The translations under genes and the position numbers were made by a program. From assembly GCA_977006965.1 (NCBI GenBank), contig OZ345373.1, positions 1,612,001 through 1,676,000 of the forward strand: a stretch of 64,000 bases of DNA, given 5' to 3'. The DNA is from Phymatolithon calcareum (taxonomy: Eukaryota > Rhodophyta > Florideophyceae > Hapalidiales). The notes beneath the pieces were generated by a model. That model searched no databases, had not been told where the DNA came from, and saw only the letters and a program-made list of their open reading frames with translations. This document shows positions 1-10,629 of the stretch, piece by piece (position 1 is the stretch's first letter; each line of letters starts with the position of its first letter).

Positions 1-2670
1 AAAGTCACAGAACGACTCAATCTGATCTCCGCCAAAACCCTGGTACGATCAACCAAGAAATCAAAAGTGTTTGCTGTGATACTAAGACCCATACGACCAC
101 ACTGTAGAAGCAAGTCACCAGAAGACTCCTGCATTACGTCATTGCTTAATAAGTACAAAGACGTGTTCCGTGAAGATCTACCCGATGGACTACCCCCTGT
201 TAGAGGTGGCGAATTCAAAATCGAAATGGTACCAGGCGCGGAACTCCAACGAAAAGGACTATAACTCTTATCCGAGAAAGACCTACAAGAACTTCGCAAG
301 CAACTGGCTGAACTATCTAAGAAAAGGTTCATAAGACCAATCAAAATCCCTTGGGGACTCAAATTATAATCGTTAATAAGAAGAACGGTGATCTTAGAAT
401 GTGTGTGGATTACTGTGCACTGAACAAGCTCACGGTCAAGAACGGATACGCTCTTCCCCGAATCGATGATATATTCGACCGGATTGCAGGAGCAAACTAT
501 TTTTCGAAGCTTGACCTTCGTTCCGGATACCATGAGATCCGAATAGCAGAAGAATCAGTTCCAAAGACTGCGTTCAGGACTCTATATGGACTTTACGAAT
601 TCTTAGTTCCTCCGTTCGGACTTACCAATGCTCCAGTGAACTTCATGGCTTTAATGAACAAGATATTACATCCATATCTTGACAAATTCATCATCGTATT
701 CCTGGAAGATCTTCTTATATACAGTAAGAACTTACAAGACCACATCAGTCATTTACGGCCGGCCCTGGAAATATTGCGCAAAGAGACGCTTTATCGGAAG
801 CTGTCGAAATGCGAGTTGAACTGACCATTTAGGACATGTCCTTACCGAAGAGAGTATCCAGATGGATAAGAACAAGGTCGAAGCTCTGGTTACCTGGCCT
901 ATCCCGTGACATAAGAAAGACGTTCTGGCGTTCTTAGGCCTTGTCAGCTACTGCCGAAGGTTCATTAAAAACTGTGCCGGAATCGTTAAGCCGCTTACCT
1001 TCCTTACAGGTAAAACGAACTTTAAATGGACATCGACAGAAGACAGCGCTTTCAAGAAAATCAAAAACGCCTTAGTTTCTGCCCCAGTTCTAAAGACTTT
1101 CGATTCCAACCTACCAATCATCGTCACCTCTGACGCATCGGACTTCTCCATTGGAATAACAGAAGCACGAAACACCCATCCGTCCCGTTTCATTCAATTC
1201 AAGAACTCTGAATCCTGCAGAACAAAACTATAGAGCTCACAAACGCGAACTACTGAGAATTGTCGAATCACTTCGCGTTTGGCGAGTGTACCTCCATGGA
1301 CAAAAGTTCATCGTCAACTCCGATCATCATCCACTGAAATACCTAGGCACCCAAGAATTTCTGTCAAAACGACAAGTTAGGTGGCTTGAGCGGCTCGTAG
1401 AATTTGACTTCACCATCGAATACCTCAAGGGAAAGAAAAATATTGCCCCAGACACCTTGTCGCGAAAGGTCCAAGACATTCCGTCGAGTACTGAGAACAA
1501 TCGAGAACTCCTAGATCAGATCTTGACGAAGACCAAGATATTAAATGCCATTTCAACCCTTCAAATGGACCCCCGGACCGAAAATATCTCCAAAAACAGT
1601 ACATCCAAGACCCAGACTTCAAAGAATTTTAAAACCCACAGAACCATACGAAATCATAGATAAGATTGTATACAAGGACAAAAAGACTTGCATTCCACAG
1701 GGATCGGTTAGAACCAAAGTCATATTCGATAATCATGATACGTACTCCTCCGGACACCTCGGGGTTAAGAAAACACTCCAACGAATTCAAAAGAAATACC
1801 ACTGGCTAAAAATGGCAAAAAACGTCGAACAATGCGTGAAGACATGCGACTTATGTCAAAAATAAAAGCATCTACCAAATTTCCTATTGGAGAGCTTCAA
1901 CCTTTGAAACCCCCACTGAAAAGTGGTGAAGTATAACCATGGATTCATATCACCTCTCCCGAAGACAGCAAATAATCACACTGGTATTTTTGCCATTGTG
2001 AATCGACTCAAAAAGATGATTCGCATATGCCCCACAACTGCAAACGTTAGGGCTGACGGAGTTGCAAAAAAATTTCACGAGAACATCTATCGGCACCACA
2101 GACTACTGCAGCAAATCATTTGCGATAGGGATAAAATATTCGCCAGTACGTTCTGTAAATCACTACTCTCTCTTAGGCGTAAAGATATCACTATCCTCTG
2201 CATATCATCCACAATGAGACTGACAAACTCAGAGAATGAACAAAAAATTGAAGAAATGATACGATCGTATGTGAACACACGACAAGAGAATTGGGACAAA
2301 CATCTTGCGGACGTTGAAGTTTCGTATAACTCCGCAACTCATTCAACTACATGCTACTCCCCCATCAGAATTCATTCGTGACATGCAAAACGCCACAAAT
2401 TGTGCCCTGGAGAATATTACCAGGTTCCACGAATACATGGCGAGCTACGCCAATAAACGGAGCAGCCCTTGCAATATAAACGTTGGTGATTTAGTATTTC
2501 TGTCCACAAAAAATATTCAAAAGGAGTTACAAAGACAAGCCGCAAAACTTCTACCGAAATTCAATGGACAGGGAAGATTGACAAAGTTTCTTTCCGACTT
2601 GAACTACCTCCAATTCTTCTCCGAAGGGGTGTACATAATGCATTTCACTCAAGTCTACTTAAGGCTTTGA
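1..2670 (+). pseudogene. pol: Ty3/gypsy pol polyprotein remnant (RT, RNase H, integrase)
   Basis: In order: the linker before RT (LLNKYKDVFREDLPDGLPP, about 145-205); RT palm with CVDYCALNKLTVKNGY and KLDLRSGYHEI (about 400-545) and FGLTNAP (about 616-636); the active-site box at about 699-710, which reads FLED where the family has FxDD; RNase H with TSDASDFSIG (about 1125-1155) and NSDHHPLKYL (about 1315-1345); the HHCC zinc finger of integrase (HD...GHLGVKKTL...CVKTCDLCQ, about 1730-1860); and an integrase core fragment with ICDRDKIFAS (about 2120-2150). In-frame stops occur at 262, 824 and after the zinc finger, and the integrase core is shifted. The lost first Asp of the RT box would kill polymerase activity even without the frameshifts. 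Confidence 0.9.
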
Positions 2671-2709
2671 AGCGCTCCACTAACCAAGAGTCGAAGGCGA
2701 CTCTTTTCC

Positions 2710-2722
2710 AAGGAGAGAGTAA
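2710..2722 (+). promoter_or_regulatory. Polypurine tract of the Ty3/gypsy element
   Basis: A purine-only run lies directly before the TG that opens the LTR. This is the expected plus-strand primer site for reverse transcription. Confidence 0.7.
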
Positions 2723-3191
2723 TGTAAGGGATTTTTTAAAACTGTTGTTAATACAGCACATTCTTCTTAGACACAACCCTTACAGTACGTCTATACTTTT
2801 ATATTTCTATACCATTATGTTTATATGTTATGGCCAGTTACGTTAGTTCTTATTCCTTGTTGCTAGCATGTAATTTTTACTTATAGTTGTGATGGAAACT
2901 TATTGTAGCAAACAAGCTCCTTATGCCTATCTGGAAAATTCCCTAGACCATCAATACCTAGTGAGTAGGCTATCTATATAAACTTGGAAGCCGGCCCTAA
3001 GTCGAGGCCGGCAACCAACTGAGAGAGAAATTATCCCCACCAGAACCACCAAACTTCACCACCACTCTCACCCAAACTCAAGCGTACCACACGTGTCACG
3101 ACTCGTGGCATACTATGACCAAAAATTATTTACTTCTCAAGTACGTAGCATACACCGCCTTTCAATACGTAGCTAGCGTACAGATCCCTCA
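2723..3191 (+). repeat. 3' LTR (about 469 bp)
   Basis: It starts TGTAAGGGAT after the polypurine tract and ends GATCCCTCA, giving a short imperfect terminal inverted repeat with the TG...CA ends of retroviral-type LTRs. A TATATAA box at about 2975-2982, followed by a GGCCGGC-rich stretch, is a likely promoter and R-region start. The 5' LTR is outside the window, so the pair and the target duplication cannot be checked. Confidence 0.75.
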
Positions 3192-3358
3192 GTAAAAGGG
3201 GACAGCAAGTATAAGATCAACAACTTCCGATAGATCAATTAACTGAATTGACCCCTGTGCAGCTGCATTAGATGATTGAGCAGCACATCGTGACAGAGAA
3301 GCCTGCAGAATGTTTCAAAGAGGAGACTAGTCGGAGAGTAGATGGTAAAGTACAGTAT

Positions 3359-3390
3359 CGCTGCAGACGATATAGTCGCCGTCTGCAGCG
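3359..3390. repeat. Short perfect hairpin
   Basis: CGCTGCAGACG and its reverse complement flank a 10-nt loop. The surrounding 3192-3776 contains no recognisable gene. Confidence 0.6.
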
Positions 3391-3783
3391 ATGGTGTCCT
3401 GTTCTCCCTTGATTAAGAACAGATGCATCATTATACGTAGCGGTGTACGGAAAGCTCGTTTTTGGAAGGATGCCTTTTTGACTGAGCTACGTAGCATAAC
3501 TAGTATGGCGCTTTTGATCTCTTTCGCATTTTGACGGGCGTTAATAGACAAATAAGATGTCCAGGAATGTATTGTGGGTTCTGAATAAAGCGCTGTAATG
3601 CTTTACTGTACCAAGATTCGAAAACGTAAGAGCAAAAATAAAAAAAAACTACCTAATCTACTCTTTCCCTCGAAATATACATAGTAGTAATTTTTCATTT
3701 TTTTCGGCAAATTTGAGGCACAATCCTAAATGTTTTGTAAAATCAACTTCATATCGCATACTTTTGGAACCCTTTGGTGTGAA

Positions 3784-4670
3784 CAGGGGAAAGTTACCAA
3801 GGGAGAATCATAGAGAGGTTATCATCAGGAAAAATTCAAATGTTGCAATTTCTTTAATTATATACCGTCGATATAGTACGATAATGTTTACAGTTGAGGT
3901 TAAAATTTTGCGTTTGAAGCAGTGTAAGCCGATGTTAACAATAGGTTCAGGCGATTCTGTCGGTCGCTGTCACACCAGGATCGCTTTCCTGGATTGAATT
4001 AAGTAAAATTTAATATGAGAAGTGGAATGCAGTGCGTAGTGCATAAAGTGGCTCGCAGATTAGCGGTGACAGTGCCCGGTGCTTTTCGTGAAATTTCGCA
4101 GGTTTCATAATTTTCGGCCAGGTTTCGGAGTTGAACTAAACCTCTCCGCTCGGCGGGAAGTTGTGCGCAGTTAGATTAGATTGTACACGGCGTGGTTGAT
4201 CACCCAACTTTACACTTTGCTTATGAAATGCACAGTGTTTATACCGTAGACATCCCTTTGCAATCCATACACCACGGCTCACTTTCATCTCATTGCACTC
4301 GAGTTTTCAGTGCATTTTTCACCAAAGCATCCTTTTAATCTTCAACCATGCGCACACACGTTGCCACGTCTTCCAGATCGCGCCGGATCTGAAGCTTTAC
4401 CAGCTGCTGCCTCTCCTCTTGCGGCGACAATGTTTAGTGCACTCCCCATGTGCTGTAATGCTTTTGTATGATTTAATTATTTATTTGGCACGATCCTATT
4501 GGCACCCACCCCCCGCCCAAGGCAAGCACGCGCCGTTCCTGACATGATTTTCTTTTAAAAAATTGATAGACGTTTTTCTCAGAAATCACCTGGCACTAAA
4601 GACCATTATTTTTTCGCTAATTAAATGAAACGACAAAATTCTGCAATACTCCCCTGGTAACTTTCCCCTG
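3784..4670. mobile_element. Non-autonomous TIR DNA transposon T1 (CAGGGG family), 887 bp
   Basis: The ends are inverted repeats of about 22 bp: CAGGGGAAAGTTACCA on the left and its complement on the right, with one mismatch further in. A direct repeat GTGTGAA flanks it exactly (3777-3783 and 4671-4677), read as a 7-bp target-site duplication. No ORF inside resembles a transposase, so it is non-autonomous. Two other elements in the window share the end sequence and duplication length. Confidence 0.85.
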
Positions 4671-4677
4671 GTGTGAA

Positions 4678-5187
4678 CTGCCTCATTTGTTCATGAAACG
4701 GGCAGATTTTATGCCCCGTGAAAGTCACTCGACAAAACGCTCCTGTTTTCTGTGACCCTAACGGTGTCCTCTTAGTAACGGCCTGCTATAACGTTAGTAT
4801 TAGTGTGATTATTAGTTTTACCCTCACGAGTATTAGTTTCCGGAGACCTCCTATAGGTCGGACTCGTAACGTTAGATTTAGAGTTGGTACTTTCCGATTA
4901 GCTAGTCTAGCCTTCTTAAGGCGTTGTGACCTTGTGTCATGGCCTAGCAACCAACTCAACAACCAATAACCACCTCAGTAAAAAGGGACCATCTCCTTCA
5001 GGAAAATCGCCATCCATCTCCAGGCTTCGGTCCTTGGTTCGACAGCAACCTCTTTTCCAACCAATCACCATCCACCATTCCCATTCCGACACCAACGTTT
5101 CAACCAACCACCATGGACCTCTCATACCACATTCCGACCCAAAATTAATTGTGGGCTCGCAGGCTCGCGCGGTACCATAACTTTAGT
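4678..5187. other. Intergenic, no recognised feature
   Basis: About 510 bp with no recognisable protein match. The second half is rich in CCA/ACC triplets (CAACCAACCACC-type) that make short spurious ORFs on both strands. Confidence 0.4.
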
Positions 5188-5934
5188 TTCTTAAATTTTA
5201 CTACATTACAGGAATTGGTGGTATGTTATGATGTAGATTCAGAACTGCCCTCGGTCAGTACGACAATACTTATTTCTCTTTCACTGTCAGCTGGAATATC
5301 ATACACAAAATTAAGAGAAAAATTCATCCGTATGATAAATTTGGCGAATAGTGCATTTTCGCCGATTTGGGGTCATAGAGACCGATCTTAAAATTCAGTT
5401 AATTTTTCGCGGAAACCACATTTTGGTCAATATCTCGGAAACCTTCTGTCCGATTTGATTGGAGACACGCGCAATGAACTTCTGGGTTTTGAGGCCCGAC
5501 CACTTTCCTGAACACGATTTAGCATGATTCTGTGCCTGGGTCTAATGTTTTGCGTAGATGCACAATATCATACAAAAAACCGGACCTGGGCACAAAATCA
5601 TGCTAAATTTTGCTCACTAAAGTTTTCAGATCTCAAAACCTTAAAATTCATTGCGCGTGTCTCCTGTCAAATCGGACGAAAAGGTTCCGAGATATTGACC
5701 AAAATGTACTTTTCACCGAAAATTTAATCGAATTTAAAGATCATCCTTCATGACCCCAAATCAGCGAAAATGCATTATTCATCAAATTCATCATACGGAT
5801 GAGTTTTTCTCTTAATTTTAGCTATGATATTCCAACTGGCAGTGATACTCAATGCTATTGTTGAAAGCAATATATTTAGCCCCAGGACGAACCACTGCCC
5901 CTGTGGTCCAAAATTTGAGTGGAAGCGAGTATGA
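5188..5934. mobile_element. Large imperfect palindrome / foldback element (about 750 bp)
   Basis: The left half (5188-5555) reappears as the reverse complement in the right half (5570-5934). Examples are AGAGAAAAATTCATCCGTATG on the left against CATACGGATGAGTTTTTCTC on the right, and TTAGCATGATTCTGTGCC against GGGCACAAAATCATGCTAA near the centre (about 5561). Similarity runs nearly to the dyad, leaving almost no loop. Both halves also show CAGG/CCTG about 20 bp inside the ends. No target duplication was found. Foldback transposon is the likeliest reading; an inverted duplication by template switching is the alternative. Confidence 0.75.
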
Positions 5935-6911
5935 GCAGTACGAGCAGGGATGGCTAGACATGGCCTATCTTTACAGTTTGTTCATTTTGAAAATTTGCCT
6001 CTGATTCGTTTACAGGTTTGATCCTTCCGCTAGCTTCTCTAGAGCACAAGTGCACGTGTGAGCATTTTTCGAGCTTATCCGACATAGACGAAAGAGGCCT
6101 GCATTCAATTAGCCCATCTTAGTACTTCTTCTGGCCAGATTTGCCCTCGCTTTGGGATGGGTCTGTTTCGACCGCCGCACAAGTATACCACATCTCCCAG
6201 AAGCTATAGTAGCTGTAAAAGTGTTAGTTGGTCCTAAGAGTTCAATTTCGCTCTCTCGGGTGTGCCCACATCCCTCTCAACCAGATATTACATAGCTCCC
6301 CGATGGCAGCGGGATACTCCCCTCCCCTGCACTGTGTATCTGACGGGGTCATCGAAGTAGAGGAATTCCATACAGTAAAAGCTCGAACACTTGATCCACC
6401 TCTTCCTCCACTCCGTGCACACCACGTGTTGTTGTATGATATTAAACATGGTTGGTGGATAGAAATGCACGTACAGACTTACGAAAGTCCGTCCGTGATT
6501 TTTAAAAGTAGGTTTTTACAAAACGACACCATCCTTCGGAATTTGTGTAAGGTACATGGGAAAAACTGACAAACTCGTGTTTCAAGGATGATTTTACCAG
6601 ATATTTTATTTCAAAAAATCTTCAAATTTTAATCCCTCTTAACGTACTAATCAGGTTGCTGAAAAAGATTTTCCTCCAATGAGTGCGTGAGCGATGCGCC
6701 AGTAAAATGTACAGATTTGAATTCTGTCCTATTAGTGCAACTTATGTGCACCAATGAATGGCAAGGACACCGAGTTCCGTAACTTTTCGCATCGCGTATA
6801 ATACCATAACTAAAGTTATGGAATTCGGAACAACCGGTCCGCACCCAACGCAGCCAACCAGCGTTGGCAAACATCATCATTCAGTATTCGATAATTTTGC
6901 CACACTGCAGA
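5935..6911. other. Intergenic, no recognised feature
   Basis: About 980 bp with only short ORFs of no recognisable family. Confidence 0.35.
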
Positions 6912-6918
6912 ATGATAA

Positions 6919-8275
6919 CGAGGAAATTCGCTGCATGGACCGAAAAAGGTGGCAAAATTCGCTAAATCGGCACCCCTTGCAATAACTACTACTCGCTATG
7001 ATACACAGAGCACTCTATAGGAATAAACTTATCAAAAAAATAATATTTATTTCATGCGCAACTCTCTATACTTCAGCTCCTTGTCGCAAGTAGCATCTCC
7101 GTCATCGCAGGCGGTGACGTCAATTATCATGGACTGAGCCGCTTTGTCGATGTGTTTTCGCTTTGTCTCAACAATATTGCGGATGTTCGGCTTGGCGCAT
7201 GTCTGCGAGAAGTGACCGTTGTTTCCGCGCGAGGAGCCGTGACGGGACCTCATTTCAGACAGGAAGTAGGGCGTCTTGCGCTTGCGGTCCAGCTTAGCGA
7301 CAAGGTCAAACGGAACCAAATCATCCTGTCCTAGCTGGTAACCAGTGACTGCAACACGAATGATGATGCCCTCGTGTTGCTTGGCCCACGTTATCAATAG
7401 CCATGGGTCCCACACCAGATCTTTTTTCACGGGTCGAACGCGACTCGATGCTGCACCAAGCGTCTAGAACAGTACAAAAGTGCAGCGACGACGTGGATAC
7501 ATGGCCGCTGGTGCTCTTCAAAGTGGCGGCAAGAGCATGTAGCGCGGTAGTCGCTGTTAACTACCACAGGGAATGGTGTCACTTGGCTGCTAATAACAAA
7601 CCTCAGCATGTCACTTTCGATGACCTCCGGCTCCACAAGCGGCTTCTCCGCTCAGAGGATTTTTCCTAGTGCTTCTTGTAGCAGCAAGGCGTGAGGAACT
7701 TGCCCGTCGATGAGCCTTGCCAATAGACGTGTTTTGGGCGATTACGAGGTTGACAACGTCTTCAAAGTTTGCTCCAGGGCAGTCACCCACTCTTAGCACG
7801 AGCTCCATCTTCTCCATGAGTTCAGACGGTTCGGGCGAGAGCGTTGTGAGTTAGCTTAGCAGTCGAATGCAACGAGGAGCAGAGTACTTTGCGTAGCGGA
7901 TTAGTAGTGTAATAATAAGGAAGCTGATTGAAGATATGGGTAGTCAAGAAGCATGGGCAATTGGTACACTCAGCAGAACCCTGAAGAAGCTCACATGGAC
8001 CCCTACCGAAGAGAATGAAGTGGCGCGAGCCATTGACGTGATATTATGCAATTCTGAATAAGATAACTGACAACTCTCGATGCTAGTATAATGCCATTAG
8101 AAACGTGCCGACTTTCCTCAAGTTGGGACACATGGTACCTTCGCAATAAATCCTCTTAATTACGTGTAATGATAGGCGGCTGTCTAGCTGAAATCATAAC
8201 GAGTAGTAGTTTTTGCAAGGGTGCCGATTTAGCGAATTTTGCCACCTTTTTCGGTCCATACAGCGAATTTCCTCG
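6919..8275 (-). mobile_element. Mutator-like (MULE) transposon relic with 82-bp TIRs
   Basis: Long terminal inverted repeats at 6919-7001 and 8193-8275 match over about 82 bp with only a few differences (core GAATTTTGCCACCTTTTTCG). Between them on the minus strand lies the C-terminal part of a MULE transposase with a SWIM zinc finger. Long TIRs plus SWIM are typical of Mutator-like elements. The octamer ATGATAAC occurs just outside the left end (6912-6919) and 9 bp beyond the right TIR (8284-8291), so the target duplication is uncertain. At 1.36 kb the element is much shorter than an autonomous MULE. Confidence 0.82.
7047..7817 (-). pseudogene. MULE transposase C-terminal remnant (SWIM zinc finger)
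   Basis: Read on the minus strand, 7636-7427 encodes CSCRHFEEHQRPCIHVVAAL, a CxCx(n)CxH SWIM finger placed as in Mutator/FAR1-type transposases. Frame-shifted coding follows to 7047, with a basic tail RHGSSRGNNGHFSQTC that resembles the zinc-knuckle tail of these proteins. Upstream (7817-7611) another frame continues the protein. The DDE catalytic domain is absent, so this is an internally deleted, frameshifted relic. Confidence 0.75.
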
Positions 8276-8291
8276 AATATCATATGATAAC

Positions 8292-9252
8292 ATCCATGGA
8301 CTCAATTGCAAAGAGCTGGAAGCAAATTGAAGTTGCAATCCACGCCTGCATAAATATAGCCAAAATTAATGCCCCGACCACACCCCCATTGCAATAATGC
8401 CGGCTGCACTAGACCTTAAAATTTTGATATTTTTAGACTTATACAAAGCTCGTCGAAGCGTCTCTGTAGCAGCAATGCAGGGATTGCAGATACACGGGTT
8501 ACTGTTTTGGAGGTTGTACTGTATCTCAGTACGGGAAAGTTAGCTTTCCCGTGATCTCAGTAACAGTTTTCGCTTGAAATAATAATTTCTGGATCGATCC
8601 ACAATCGCCGTAGTCCACCTCAAAAACTATTCTTATGTCTTTCAAATGCCAACCATACTGTATTGTATGAACCGGTTTCACCTGCATCATTATCGATTTA
8701 ATCGACTATGGCGTCGACCTTGATGCTTAGCGCTTCCGCTCGCGTGCGTCGGACAGGACGGACGCTGGGGGTTGTGTGCTCTGCGACGGCCTGGCGACGA
8801 AGATATAATCAGGACTGGTCGGTTGCTAGTTGAGGGAAGCAGGAGCGGCTCGTGAGCTTTACAAGTGCAAAGACGAAAGTGCAATTTACTTCTGGTTCAT
8901 CATCGTTAGCTCTTTCTGTTGCACTCTATGCACCTAATATCCAACCTCAGTCAGGAGTTTACAGCTGGTGTCAATGCAAATTTTATCAGAGCGAGCAGAT
9001 CCTAAAAGCGGAACTGTATTGCCGGCACTCCTCTCGCACCTCATTTTCACCTATGAAAGGAAGGCCGGGCGCTAAAACGGCATGGACCTCATAAGAAACT
9101 TGAGAAAGAATGTAAGTACGCAAGGCGCGCTATGGGAGAAAATATTGAGGCTTGGAGAATCATTTTATTTTGCATGGGTAAGGCTATTTACTTCAGCGTG
9201 AAGCAAATAACGATTAAACTCTCGTGTTTCTCGACATGGGCAGGAGATGACT
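8292..9252. other. Intergenic, no recognised feature
   Basis: About 960 bp without a recognisable gene. A short hairpin (GGGAAAG TTA-G CTTTCCC) lies near 8533-8552. Confidence 0.35.
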
Positions 9253-9846
9253 CTAATAGAAAGTACCTTCAGCAATAGGTTGTGCGTCACGTGTGTTGAT
9301 CGACATGCTAGACCACTGTTTTTCCATAGCCGCCTTAACATTGTCGATATCAGCACCACCGGAAACCAAGTCTTTTTCTTTGAATTTACGAAGTACTTTG
9401 TCCACCCAGAATCGGCATCCCGTTCCGTTGCTCGCGAATCGGTAGTGGTGGAAGTTGTTGTCCTTGATGACCTGTACGAAATTTGAGACGCTCAGATCGT
9501 CCGCAATGGAAACAGAAACCTGCTTCACAGCGTCTGTAGACATTTCGCAATCTAACAGGCTCATCACGACGACTCCCGTAATGCCGTCGCCACCAGGATT
9601 CATGTCGATACGGACTGAAGATCCATCACCGCTCTGAGCATACAACGTCCAGTGATTCGGTTCACCCTCGTGGCCGGCCGCAATTAGCTTGACCGCCTTG
9701 TAGTTGAGAATTGCATCCTCTTGCCGAGACGGAATAAAATTCATTTCGATTGAGTTGCAGGAAATATGCTGTTCAATGGCTTGAACCAGCTGGGCAGAGA
9801 TGTGCTGTGCAGAGGATGTGCACAAAAAGCGAGACGAGAATATCAT
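9253..9846 (-). CDS. DUF7770-like protein, 197 aa
   Basis: An intact single-exon frame. Residues about 50-150 follow the pattern I know from the uncharacterised DUF7770 family, mostly seen in fungi: V-x-L-I-A-A-G-H then NHW (64-66), GGSVRIDM-like GSSVRIDMNP (76-84), a hydrophobic strand, then GCRFWVDKVL (143-152) and a terminal RDAQPIAEGTFY resembling that family's G-T-F-F/Y end. No catalytic motif or biochemical role is known to me. The ATG at 9846 is the first in frame; the Met at residue 35 is a plausible alternative start because homology begins after it. No signal peptide or membrane segment. Family assignment is from memory of the motif pattern only. Confidence 0.6.
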   Translation of the reverse strand: MIFSSRFLCTSSAQHISAQLVQAIEQHISCNSIEMNFIPSRQEDAILNYKAVKLIAAGHEGEPNHWTLYAQSGDGSSVRIDMNPGGDGITGVVVMSLLDCEMSTDAVKQVSVSIADDLSVSNFVQVIKDNNFHHYRFASNGTGCRFWVDKVLRKFKEKDLVSGGADIDNVKAAMEKQWSSMSINTRDAQPIAEGTFY

Positions 9847-10629
9847 ATCGATTTCGGGTCTCTATTTTGCAGCCATGAGTAAACATGACAGGATTGTGAG
9901 TCTGTATGCTGTCTTTCAATTTAGAAGTGGCCAACTCTAAGTCTAACGCCATAAAGGCCATGGGTGACGAAAATACTTGAAAGCACCTCGCCATGACGGT
10001 AATGGATCAAGCAGGTTGCGCGCCGAAGCGATAAGCGACACTTGACACTCAAGGTGTTCTTTTACTTCGTGCGATGATCTATGTGCCAAATCCGATACAA
10101 CGTGAGTTTGAATAATAGCGAAGCAGAAAATACGATACTAAATGAATGGTGTGCGTTTGCCCATGACCACCTCAACTTCGGGAGATATGCACAAATTTCT
10201 AACATGCATACTGTATTCTAATGATTGGAGCACTAAATGATATTTTCGCTGGGATCGTGATTTGCGTTGTGCACTGCTGTCACGAAGGCAAATAGGCTAG
10301 AGGACGTCTTCTGGAAGACCAATTCTGCCCTAATGCATATTTCGATCTTGCCAGCAATTGAATGTCTACTGCATTTGCATTTCCATCTCAATAATAATTA
10401 TTATAGACAACGTTTGCAATGCGCTGTAGGGAGGCGGCTGCTGCTGCAGATCACTTCCCATATGATTCGCAAAGATACGGGAATGTCATCCACTCGCTAA
10501 AGTTTACTGAGGGATTACCGTTGCGCATTCGCGCTGAATTAATGCTGATGGATCTACAGTAGATCCATTTTGATTTTTCGATATCCTAATATCTACCAGT
10601 ATGACAAACCACCTGGTTATGACATGCTG
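9847..10629. other. Intergenic, no recognised feature
   Basis: No recognisable gene. A perfect small palindrome, ATGGATCTAC-GTAGATCCAT with one central base, sits near 10548-10568. Confidence 0.35.

Larger units (their letters stand above)
1..3191 (+). mobile_element. Ty3/gypsy LTR retrotransposon, 3' part, decayed
   Basis: The window opens inside the pol region of a Ty3/gypsy element and runs through reverse transcriptase, RNase H and integrase fragments to a polypurine tract and a 3' LTR. The domain order RT, RNase H, integrase on the plus strand is diagnostic for Ty3/gypsy rather than Ty1/copia. Gag, protease, primer-binding site and 5' LTR lie outside the window. Stops and frameshifts separate nearly every domain, so the copy is dead. 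Confidence 0.93.

Noticed and set aside
4740-4900. TAACG/TTAG-rich text resembling degenerate telomeric repeat
   Set aside because: No regular unit; the motif spacing is irregular.
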